Position numbers and translations under genes: made by a program. 64,000 nucleotides of DNA, from contig JADWOT020000006.1 of assembly GCA_036345935.2 (NCBI GenBank), forward strand, positions 15,040,519-15,104,518. Reading direction: 5' to 3'. Below, one piece after another: positions 50,308-60,900 of the stretch; position 1 is the first letter of the stretch; every line of letters begins with the position of its first letter. The notes below the pieces were generated by a model that was not told where the DNA came from, ran no database searches, and was given only the letters and a program-made list of their open reading frames with translations. Source of the DNA: Taenia hydatigena (taxonomy: Eukaryota; Platyhelminthes; Cestoda; Cyclophyllidea; Taeniidae).

Positions 50308-50319
50308 GCTGGAGTCCCA

Positions 50320-50552
50320 TGCAACACTTGTGATCTTCAAATGCGCTTTGTAGGCCAGAGGCGGGACGACAATTTTAACCTGGTTGCAGGGCGGCGCGGT
50401 GACTCCCAGGAGCGCAACATATCCCCGATCTGAACTCTCCTACAAGATCTCTTTGTTCCCTCTCTGTTACCGGTAACAAAGATGGCGAAGCTTGTTCAGA
50501 CTTTTAATAACAAGGGCAGTAAAAGGGAATAGGAGGGACACTCTACACCCTA
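50320..50552 (+). repeat. Repeat family B, copy 2
   Basis: It shares GCGCTTTGTAGGCCAGAGGCG, AACAAAGATGGCGAAG and AGGAGGGACACTCTACA with the other two copies. The middle is rearranged. Its ATG-led frame from 50482 (MAKLVQTFNNKGSK) is interrupted by a stop. Confidence 0.55.
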
Positions 50553-50602
50553 ATTGGCTTCTTTGCACTCAAATGATAAGTTAAATAAAGCATTATTGGC
50601 GT

Positions 50603-50788
50603 TGTAGTACTTTGTTTGTTTAAAATACCGGTTCTTGTTGGGGTCAAAGTGGTGGCTGTATTGTTCTAGCTGCGCAGGCTGGTCTCCTAGCCATGCCACC
50701 AGCTTATTTCCCTCTGTCCATTGAATGTGCATATTTTACTCTAACATTCTGCCTTTTTTGGTCTTCGAGGAAGCCTTGGAACGCTACA
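50603..50788 (+). mobile_element. TRIM-family LTR, first of a head-to-tail pair
   Basis: It runs TGTAGTACTTTGTTTGTTT to GGAACGCTACA (186 bp). A second copy in the same direction starts at the next base. Confidence 0.85.
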
Positions 50789-50975
50789 TTAGTACTTTAT
50801 TTCTTTAGGCTATCGGCTTTAGTTAGGGTCGCAGAGGTGGCCATATTATCCTGGCTGTGTAGGCTGGCTTTTGGGCCATGCCAGCAGCTTACTTCCCTCT
50901 GTCAGTTGAATGTATGTGTTTTTATTTATTGCTTCGCCTTTTTTTTGACTTCAAGAAAGCCTTTTGAACGCTACA
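50789..50975 (+). mobile_element. TRIM-family LTR, second of a head-to-tail pair
   Basis: It starts TTAGTACTTTATTTC, directly abutting the previous copy, and ends TTTGAACGCTACA. No sequence separates the two LTRs and no target duplication surrounds the pair. The two differ at many bases, so they are not a recent duplication. Confidence 0.8.
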
Positions 50976-51145
50976 AAGTTTGTTTCTATAGGTTCGTTTT
51001 AATGTCATCCTAAAAATAAGAAGCTGCTTGGATGAAAACGTTAAACAAGAATTTCCATAATCTGACGTAGGCATTGCAAGAGGAAATTCATGCAACTACA
51101 AAACAAAACTTTTTTAAGCGATAAAATGTTAACATAAGATTGATA

Positions 51146-51200
51146 TGTAGCGTCCCGAGGCTCCCTCGAAGGCAAACAAAGGCAGAATGCTAGGGTAGAA

Positions 51201-51243
<43 letters not shown>

Positions 51244-51361
51244 CGGACAGAGGGAAATAGCCTGCTGGCATGGCCTAGAGGCCAGCCTACATAGATCGAG
51301 TAGTACAGCCGCCTCTGTGACCTTGACCGAAACCGGTAATTCCAACAAACAAAGTTCTACA
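51146..51361 (-). mobile_element. TRIM-family LTR, reversed, with internal (TA)n expansion
   Basis: It runs TGTAGCGTCCCGAGGC to AAAGTTCTACA. The AT-rich segment present in all copies is grown to a (TA)n run at 51207-51242. It ends ten bases before the intact TRIM at 51371, in the opposite direction. Confidence 0.85.
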
Positions 51362-51370
51362 GGTATGCAC

Positions 51371-52219
51371 TGTTGCGCCTTTTTTGCTTGGACTACCGGT
51401 TTCGGTCAGTGTCACAGAGGTGGTCGTTTTGCCCTAGCTGCGTGGGCTGGTCTCTGGGCCATGCCAGCAACTTATTTTACTCTAGCATTCTGCCTTCTTT
51501 TGCCTTCGAGGGAGCCTCGGGACCCTACATTGGTGGCAGCGAAAAGCAGACCCGACTCTATAGGGTTTTTATCCCGACCTCTACCGCCTGTGGCATGTTG
51601 CAGCGGTGCAAAGGAAGTGCATGTGCTTCGGATGGGCCACGAACAACGTCCACATCCGGCATCTACCCCATCTCCGTGTTCTACAAGAAAGCTATTAACA
51701 ACGGAAGCGACACTAGCCACGGACCACCTGGAAAGTTCCGTTTCGAAGATTGCCCCTAATATACTTGCTTAAGGAGATCGGCGTGCTAACGCCTCCCTAC
51801 AGACATACTGATGGTCGGCAGAACCACTTATTCTGGACTTTGTTCCCAAGCCAAACGAAACTCGAAGTCCAATGCACTGCCAAGAGGGATTACTGACGTT
51901 GGTGTCAAGTATCGCCTCAATCGCGTGGAATGTCGGCGACTGGCATGGTTAGCTCGTGGGTGCTTCTTGCAGCACTGAGTATGTTGTGACGGCTGACGCG
52001 GGAGGTGCACCAGGGGATGTGTCGGGGACAACGCTCGAAAGAGAAGAGGGGCAATGTCGTGCTTTTTTTGTTTGAACTACCGGTTCTGGTCAGGGTCACA
52101 GAGGTGTCTGCATTGGTCTAGCCATGCCAACAGCTTATTTCTCTCTGTCCGTTGAATATATAAATTTTGCTCTAGTATTTTGCCTTCTTTTGCCTTCGGG
52201 GGAGCCTCGGGACGCTACA
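51371..52219 (+). mobile_element. Complete TRIM (terminal-repeat retrotransposon in miniature)
   Basis: The element is 849 bp. The 5' LTR is 51371-51529 and the 3' LTR 52055-52219. After one spacer base the primer-binding site TGGTGGCAGCG (51531-51541) complements the 3' end of a tRNA-Leu of the AAG/TAG type plus CCA, as I recall that tRNA. A polypurine tract, GAAAGAGAAGAGGGG (52037-52051), lies three bases before the 3' LTR. TGCAC occurs on both sides (51366-51370 and 52220-52224), a perfect 5-bp target duplication. The roughly 500-bp internal region has frames but nothing like gag, protease, RT or integrase, so the element must borrow its enzymes. The two LTRs differ at many bases, so this is not a recent insertion. 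Confidence 0.92.
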
Positions 52220-52334
52220 TGCACATTACTTTAAATGACTTAGTTGTTTTTGCCTAAATTTCACGCAGTTGGTAGGGCATTTCATCATCGCCAAATATTT
52301 TTGCAGTCAAAAAAGCAGTCCAAGTTTTTTACAC

Positions 52335-52515
52335 AATTTGAACCTCGTGGTGGAGCGGCGTGGAGACTCGCAAGAGCGTGGCTCTTCCCCGTCCTGACTC
52401 CCACATCTTGCTAGCTGTATGATTTCCACTCTCCATAATAAAGATGTTAAAACATGCTCAGACTTCTATTAACAGGGTTGACCAGAAGGAAGAGGAGGAA
52501 CACTCTACAAGCATC
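52335..52515 (+). repeat. Repeat family B, copy 3
   Basis: It shares GCGTGGAGACTCGC, CTGACTCCCACATCTTG, ATAATAAAGATG and AGAGGAGGAACACTCTACAAG with copy 1. The ATG at 52444 begins a 62-codon frame, MLKHAQTSINRVDQ, similar to copy 1 in its first two dozen residues. Confidence 0.6.
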
Positions 52516-53381
52516 GAAGTAAAATTACCTTTGCTTTCGATTTTCTGCATATTGGTGATGCGTTACATTTTCTCAAATCAGGCCGTCGCATTATTCCCGT
52601 TAGAATTGTCCTCGCCACGGCTACCTCTGTGATGATCAGGCTAAGCGTTTGTGACAAATTTTTTATCTCGGGACAGAATGAAACTATATGGTCTTAATAG
52701 GGATTTTGCCAGCCTTCATGAAATCGACCTGTTCGTCAAGCATGAGGTCTATAACTGTGTTCTCATCTCCCGCCTAAAGAACGCATTTAAAGTACACAAT
52801 ATTACATTGGCTTTTTTTATATGGTGATCTATATCTAATCTTACACTTTTTGTTCTTACACTTTTTAAAAACAACTTTGAAATCCATACCTTAACATGAT
52901 TGGCTACTTTGAGAAAATGTGTGCATTGGGTTGAAATTCTTTTTCGTATTATTTTTAATTTCGCATTTTTGTTATCCGAAGTGGGGGATGTGGAACTGAA
53001 TTGCTTTTTCCACGGTTGCACGTATTACGTTTTTTGCAGCATTGTTAATTCCGCCTACTTTCCCTCTATTTGCCCTGTTTTTCAGCGCTGCGGTGCAGTT
53101 TTTTAGCGTGATACTCTTGGTGCGCCAATTAATGCTCTTAAATCTACCGGCTTTAAATTATAATCCAGGTTTTATTGGCTTGATGTTGCTGATCTGCAGT
53201 GTAGGTTATCTTACTTCACTCGGTTCAATATTTTGTTTGGTTAGTTGACATCTATTCTATGTTTAAGTCTTTGTATGAACTGCTATCAATTATCGCTAAA
53301 TTCCTTCGTATAACTTTGGGGGTCCTGATCCCTTTTACTCAACTAATTAATTTTTGTACCATTACTTTGGCTCAAAGCTCA
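52516..53381. other. Upstream region of PRMT5
   Basis: No gene was recognised. It should contain the promoter and 5'UTR of PRMT5. Confidence 0.4.
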
Positions 53382-56300
53382 ATGATGACTAGCAATCTTG
53401 TGGGTCTTCGTATCGAAACATTTGATGATGTCAGAAAGCAATTTCTGACTGCTCGAAATGAAGGGTAAGGCTTTCCTCTTTAAAATGTACCATTCCCTTA
53501 GATTTGCTTTCATTGGTATAGACTTGTTCCCAGTGTTACATTTGAGTCCTCAGTCTCTTCATGACGTCGATGAAATGCTTCCACTTGTTCGTGCTGATAG
53601 TGTTTATTCGAAAAAGGGTACACTAATTGGCATTAAAACTGTTTAGGTGATTCAATTGGTGGAGGTATTGTTGGATTCACATCTAAATGGATAAACTGTG
53701 ACTCAAGAGACACACGGGTTTCTCGCATATCTGAGCAATGTTTGCGGAAAGAGCTTTCTTGGGCGGTGCATTTGGCGCTTCCAGCCATCGAAGTACCCCT
53801 CCGACATGACAACAACGTAAAACTGGCACAAGTACTGACCTCATTTATTAAATCTGAGGTAGCCCCAATCAAGGTTGGCACCTTCGTTTTACTAAGCACT
53901 ATATTAGATTTGGATTTCTGTTCCGATGTGCATTGAAGGCGACAGTACATCGCACTCTGGTGGTATGTCTTTGTCTTCTCGATCTTCCTTCCTTCCCTCC
54001 GTTCATTTTATTGGAATGTAAAAGCTATGGTTTCATTCCACTCTGCTTGGTGAATTTCCCTTAATTAATATTTAACGTATGATTGCGCTTAGTAGCTAGC
54101 TAGTTGGTAAATCGACATTCACGTGCGCTTATTTTGACAGTAGGTCAGGATGCGTCGTCACCATGGCACTGGTGGAGCCAGTTAGTAGGGTTGGCGGGTC
54201 CTGCGACGTGTGAGTCACTCGGTCTTCTCCTCGAATTGCCCGCCGACCTACCCGAGGAGGACGTCGTCAGCCGCTGGCTCAGCGAGCCCGTTTCCTGCCT
54301 CGCTCTCTCCACCCAGCTTTTCGTCACCAATTCCAAAGGTTTTCCGATTCTCTCTCGCGCCCACCAACATGTTCTGCGCCAATTTCTGAAGGTTCCTCTC
54401 ATGTCTTTCCGTGTTTTTTGTCAAACCATTTAAAGACTATTTTTACGGTGACGTTTTTTTGCATGTGCTGAGATACCTTCCTTTTAGATCAATGCTCAAG
54501 TATTGATCACGGGGCCGAGTCAACATGAGCGCGGTCTGTCCATGTATCGTCAGTACATAAACTGGATTTGGAAGTGTACTGTTGAAGCAAAGTCACTTTA
54601 CGAAAAGCACTCTATGGGATTTGAGGATCAGCTTCAGGTATTGTCTAACTTAACTCTTATCTTGTTATTGAAATACCTATCGGCTTTTTGAATTTTACGT
54701 TTACCGCCTTCGAAAAATATGCGTACCATGTTTGGATTGATCTTTGCTCCAGGAGCCCTTGCAACCACTGCAGGACAACCTTTCTTCTGCAACCTATGGT
54801 GTATTTGAAATGGATCCGTACAAATACAAGGCCTATGAAGAAGTAAATTTATCTGGTGTGATCCCTTTATTCCGAATATCTATATCGATCCCCTTATCCT
54901 TTACATATATTTTCCTCAGGCTATCCTTCTGGCTTTGGTACATCGTTGTACCTCCAGAAAGGTGGTTGAGTCCTACCAATCTCCTCTCCCGAAGGTGGAC
55001 TACAAGGGCGATCCCAGTATAAAACAAGTTAGTTCACCTTTTTCACTACGAACATGAAGAAATTAAAGTGTGGATGTTTCGTTAGTTTTTCTTATTCTCC
55101 TACGTACTGATATATCCTGCGTATTTGTTCTTAATTCGTTTCATTGGACATCTCTGCACTTATGGCTAAAACGCATAATATTTGAAAGTGTGCATAGTAT
55201 GCTCACCTATCAGAGTCATGGTGGTCGTTCCCTACTTTATTACTGCCAAAAAATTTCGTAACTGTGAGAAATTTGTGGGATGTGCCATGTGTGATTGCTC
55301 TTGAAACAACCACCTGTTGTCATTCATTTTGGCCAACGACAGTTATTTGCGCGACTTTAGAGGTTTCGGTGCTTAAGATTTGATTTTTGAAAAGTAATTA
55401 GCAGTAGCTGACTTTCAGAAATCTCTGGTCGTTCTGCTATTTCACTCAATAACTTCGTTTTTCCACTCTAGGTTATATACATACTGGGTGCTGGTCAGGG
55501 TCCCTTTGTGGATGCCAGTCTTCAGGCAAGCCGCCGTTCTGGTTGTCCTGTCCGAGTCTACGTCATTGAAAAAAACTTGAACGCTCTTCTCACATTGAAG
55601 GTAGTTTTTTGGTGGCTGCGTCAAAGTGAGAACACCGAAACAGTTATCTTGGTGACTAACATCGCGCTGCTCAAATTATGGTTTAGTTATGTTCCACGAT
55701 TTTTAAGCCTCGGTTCTCGATTCCTCCTATCTATCGGGTGCACATACCTCAAAGGCTTGAAGAATACTTTTATCGTCTATGTTTGTATTAATTTATACGG
55801 ATGCTTCAAAAGCGTCTCCTTTAGCTGTTGTTCCAGTTTTAAATTAGTGTCTCCCCACTTCGTGTGCCTCATTCTGTAATTAACGGCAATTTGACCCTTA
55901 TAGCATCGTTTATTTTCATTTTGACAACAAATTAGATCCAAATGTTTGAGGACGCGAAAATCCCTGATCTCATACGATGCGGTCCTCACCTTGGTGGCAC
56001 AGACCTCTACTAATGCTGCGCATGCCACCTATCCCTTCTGTGCACTTGTAGTGAAGCTAGTTTTGAGACCTATTACATTTTCAGGGATTCCTTACGTGCC
56101 ACAACGGCAATTTATCCTTAATTTGACCTTCAGCACCGCATGCAGACGGATTGGTCCGGTGAGGACGTCCATCTTGTTCCTGGTGATATGCGCTGTTTGT
56201 CCGCTCCACCTCCAGAGAAGGCGGACATATTTGTTAGCGAGTTGCTGGGGTCCTTCGGGGACAACGAGCTCAGCCCTGAATGTCTCGATGGCGCTCAATA

Positions 56301-57420
56301 CTTACTCAAAGGCGAGTCGCTCAGATATTTCGTCTAATGGAAGCACTGACCGCCTTTGTTAGGCTCTTATTGATAATTTGAACCCTTTAGATGATGGTAT
56401 TAGCATACCGGCCTCGTACACATCCTATGTAGCGCCTCTTCAATCCCTGCGAATATATATTGATACTTCTCGATGCATGGACAATGTAAGAAATGTTCTT
56501 TCTATACTTGGATAGGCGTTTCCCGAACTCATTCCCATCTTTAATCCTTTTAGCCTAAGTTTCAGGAGCGTATACAAAGACACTCAGAAACGCCTTATGT
56601 TATTCGGCTTTCGAATTGTCAGATACTGGCAGCACCAGAAGAAGCATTTACTTTCAGGCACCCTCGGAAAGGTGGTCCTTTACCGCCGGTTTTGATGTTT
56701 TTGTGAGGCATTTCAGTATTACTCTTAGTTGGCCATCGTTGCTTTGTTAGTGTGAATGCAGCATTAAGCGTTGAATTTTGATCATGAAGTCAATAACTGA
56801 CTGGTCGAAAGCGAGACTGCTTATTACGTAATAAAGGTCGGATATCAAGGTTTGGAACTCATCCCAATCTCTGGAGTTTTCGAGTACTTTATTTTGCAGA
56901 TATTGACGCCACCCCCAATACTCGTTACTGTCGCCTGACTTTTGTGCCGAGAGAAGACGGGATAGTACACGGATTCGCAGGGTACTTCGAAGCCGTGCTT
57001 TATGATAAGATCATGTTAAGTAAGTGCATTGATGCATGTCTCCTGCCTTTAAAATTAGACCAAAGAAACCTCCTCGGTGGAGGGGGTATTCACAAGTTTT
57101 TTCCGTCTTGTTAGCAAATCAAGGCATCTGTGTGCCAGCCATGACTGCAAATTTGATGAAATACAAGGCCATTCGGTACTTATGAGCTTTCTCTTCCGCT
57201 AGGCATTCACCCACAGCGCCACAGCCCCAACATGTTCTCGTGGTTTCCAATGGTCTTCCCCCTAGTCTCCGCAGTACCTGTAAAGGCAGGTCAGAAGATA
57301 ACATTCCATCTCTGGCGCTGCGTTACTCCACGGCATGTATGGTACGAATGGGCCACAACCGAACCAGCGGTCTCCAAAATTCACAATTCGGCCGGTTCCG
57401 CTTACAAGATTGGACTGTGA
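53382..57420 (+). CDS. PRMT5: Protein arginine N-methyltransferase 5
   Basis: PRMT5 makes symmetric dimethylarginine on Sm proteins and histones, with MEP50. Fourteen exons: 53382-53464, 53502-53617, 53647-53873, 53908-53962, 54144-54391, 54488-54637, 54753-54842, 54920-55027, 55472-55600, 56134-56311, 56391-56485, 56554-56671, 56900-57019, 57203-57420. All phases agree, giving 644 residues against 637 in human. The TIM-barrel part has [21 protein letters not shown] and [15 protein letters not shown]. The catalytic part has [15 protein letters not shown], which keeps the PRMT5-specific Phe; [14 protein letters not shown] (SAM binding); and [16 protein letters not shown] with both catalytic Glu. 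It ends in NMFSWFP, HVWYEWA and SAYKIGL. Introns 1-3 are 37, 29 and 34 bases. Intron 10 begins GC (56312-56313). The start could be either of two adjacent ATGs. Confidence 0.97.
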
Positions 57421-57449
57421 GAATATGTATTTTTCCTAATATCCTTCCC

Positions 57450-57455
57450 AATAAA
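57450..57455 (+). terminator. Polyadenylation signal of PRMT5
   Basis: A canonical AATAAA lies 30 bases after the PRMT5 stop codon, in the short gap before the convergent SIN3 gene. Confidence 0.65.
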
Positions 57456-57915
57456 GCCACCCCCACTCTCCAACACCAGTTACTTATTTCGGCACGTTAA
57501 ACTGAGTAGACCCTAAGTTTAAGACTCTATCGCTTGAGTATGTTTTGCTTACATTAGTTTGTTCGTCCCCATGTGAAAACTCCACAATAATGAAACCAGA
57601 AATCTGCTTATTTTTCCTTGTTTGGCGCATGTACGGCACTGTTTCGTCCGTTTCACTTCCAACAGTTAGGCAGGAAACTGAGGCGCGTCTAAACTCCCTC
57701 TCCCCAGTTACGAGGATAGTTTAAGCATGGCCAATATTTATAGATATATATATATAGCTAAAGCATTGAGGCGCAGCAAATAAACATCTAGGCTTACTTT
57801 GAATGTGAAAATCTATACAGGGTAGCACAGGTGTGGCCGACAGATGCTGATCGTGCACAGAATGTAAGAGTACTATGCACAAGTCGTGCTGAGTTGTATC
57901 CATGCGGCTCCTGCA

Positions 57916-60900
57916 TCAATGATTTGACGCCTCAGATTGTTTCGAATTTTCGGCGGATCCTGATGGAACTTCGACCTGTGTGGAGACCTTAGAAGCAGAC
58001 CCTTCTCCTTCGGAATTAGGTGTCGTTATGGTAACGCTGGAAAGCTCCTTGACCGGTGAGGATAGTGTTTGGTTCTGCTGACTGTTATCCAAGCCTGCAG
58101 ATGCGGGCTCGAGTCCATTATTTAGACTCGATCTCCGCTTGAGTTGCATCGTAATCGCTTCAATTTCCGCCTTGTTTCCATGCTCACTTAGCCAGCGTGC
58201 TTGAAACTCCCGAAATTTCTCCACTGATCGCAAGTTCGCATTGAATTGAGTGCATCGATTCTAGGAGCTGAAGGACGACGCAAATCAAAGTTACCTTCCT
58301 GGTTCGAATGAAGATTCCGTATGACCCAACAGACCAATTAATCCTGTAAGCTGCTTTGGGAGCAGAATTGCCACTCTTCATAGTTTTGCTCGACTGCATA
58401 CAGTCACTCGAGTACGTATCGCGAAATACCTGCTCAAAAATTGTTTAGGTAAAATCAGACGCACCTCTGATCGACTCAAATTATTTCTAAGCACTCTGGC
58501 CATGACTTCCCAAGTGTCCTTTTCAAGATTTCCCTGTTCAACAAAAGTAGATTCAGTCTGCGTCGTGGACTCCTCGTTCTCCTTCGAAGTACCACGTGCT
58601 AAACTGTTTAGTAGAACCTTGAAAATACAGTAAAAGCTTACAACTGCGAATGAATGGAGCAAGGAAAAATGGTGCAAACATGTAACAAAGAAAACAATAA
58701 CCACCTCTTCCGGCTGTGGATCAACGGTTGCAATGGCTTCCTCCTTCCTCCTTTCCACGGCCTGACGCGTCAATTGCTCCACGCAGCGTCGCACGTTGCG
58801 ATACAAGAATACTGGCCTTACACGAGCTACTAGAGCTGCAGAGATGGGTCCTGCCATCCAACATCCCGGAATAAGTAGGTAGCGAGCGAGATAGTCGTAC
58901 CAATGCCGTATTTCGTGCTCATCTCCTACTTCTGCTCGTTTGAGAGCACTTGCAGCCCGTGCCTCCTCGCCGGGTGACGGGGGTGGGATGATGCGAGGGG
59001 GCGAGTACGCTGGGGCTTCGTGAGGATTTTGCTGCGCTGCAGCACACGTATTAATTACGTACGTGGGGTCATGGAGGCGAATGAGAAGTTTTGATGCTTG
59101 ACGCAACATCACAAGCGTGTAGCAATTGGGAACCTGTGAGCGAGACGGAATGGTTGGTTGTGCACCGCTACCGACGTTATTACCATTTGATAAGCCGCCA
59201 CCATCGTCGTTGGAAGCAAGGGCTACCTCTAGATAGGCCGAAAAGACTGCTTGTTGATAATGAGCTTCGTCCTTCAGTCGAGAGTAGCGCGTTCTCAATG
59301 GACCAGATATCCCGTTAATGCTAGAAACGGAAGCATAGACTGTACAGATAAAATTATAAAAATATTACTAGTTCTTTATGTTGTGTGAGCTCTGGTTCCA
59401 AGACTAATTTTGTGTTCTGCACAAACTTACACTGGAGAAAAGTTACGTCCATCGTTCTCCGCAATGCCAACGTCCGATTCAATCCGCAAGCGATTGGTGG
59501 GATTCTTAAAGTGACACCGAAAAAGAGATGTGAGCTGCTGACTCAAATCATCTCCACTAGCCAGCACATGAAGTTGCCGCACGAGATTGGTTATTAGACG
59601 GTCCATAGTAAACCATGGGTATGCATATATGCCGAACATATCACGCAAACGATCTTCATACGAATGCACGTCCTCACAGCCATCTAGGAGATCTTTTACT
59701 AGTTGTATAGCCAGTGAATAGTATTCCTTTGGTTCGCTTTGTCCTATTCAGGCAAAAAAATACATTTTAAACTACCCATCTCACTGACAGAAACGTAAGT
59801 TAATCTTTTTTTATATTTTTAGCACTAAGCTACTTCAATAGTTGATAAAAAGGGCAAGGTGATGGGATCGCAATTTACAGTACTATCACTTAGGCGAAAT
59901 GCAGAGGAAAAGTACATTACATATTCCTATCAATGACGCTATTTCAAATTTTTGTGCACATTTGAAAAGTAAGCTGAACTAACCTTTTTTTCGCAACCTC
60001 AAAACGTCTGCCACCTGATTATTGTTCTTCCCGCTCTCGTCAGCGTATTCTTGCTGCAATAGCTGAGACCTTGCCCGCAGTTGAGAGAGACGAGTGAGCA
60101 AAAGGTGATGCAATCGAAGAAAAGCATACCATTGATTGTTGCCATTCAGGACGCAGTAATACTCCTCGGAAGGAAAACGCGAAGGTATGCCATTTGCAAT
60201 CACCGAAGCCTTAGGAAACTCCAATGGGTTCTCTCGATCACCGCTATCATTCCCACTCGTGTTTGATGTTTTTCGCTAAATGGGAAAAGTCGTCAGCTAA
60301 TTACTCACTCCATCACTGATTGTTTAAACTGCTTTGGACGCTACTACCTGTAGACTCAACGCCGGTTTAAACAGCAAGAAATGTGCTGATCTCACCTTTG
60401 AACGCTTCCGTACTTTAAAATCAGGTTGCTCCAACGGAATCGGTGATGTCTCCTTAAGACCATTTGCTGACTCTTGCAACCTTGGATGCCGGGTTTGGTG
60501 ACGCATCCGACGTAGTCGCTTGGGCATACCACCAGTTGTAGATTCGCCAGTTTCCATTACAGTTTCACTATCACCGCTAGCTTCATTCTCACTACCACCA
60601 TAATCCTCATTATCTTCGCAATCTTCGTCCTCGCCCTCGTCATCTGACATGGGGAAACGCTCTTGCATGAAGAAATCTTGCAAAACCGTACGAACCTTGC
60701 ATCGCAAAGAAGGAATGCAGTTTAAATAGCGCGAAATTTAAATGACTTTGAAAAGTTCATGCTTCCCAGTAGTCACTAGGACCTGTATATTTGCAGTGGT
60801 GCATGGCATCACAACCAATTTTATCACTGAGTTCATTGGACGAGATTCAAAACGGCATATTAACAATTCAGCAACCTAAGGCCTAACGTTAGAACAAACT

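Noticed and set aside
45420..52200. Recurring open frames that read like a protein family (AYFPLSVEY, TLAFCLLLPSREPRD) at many places.
   Set aside because: These are translations of the LTR sequence itself. They recur wherever an LTR lies and carry no known domain.
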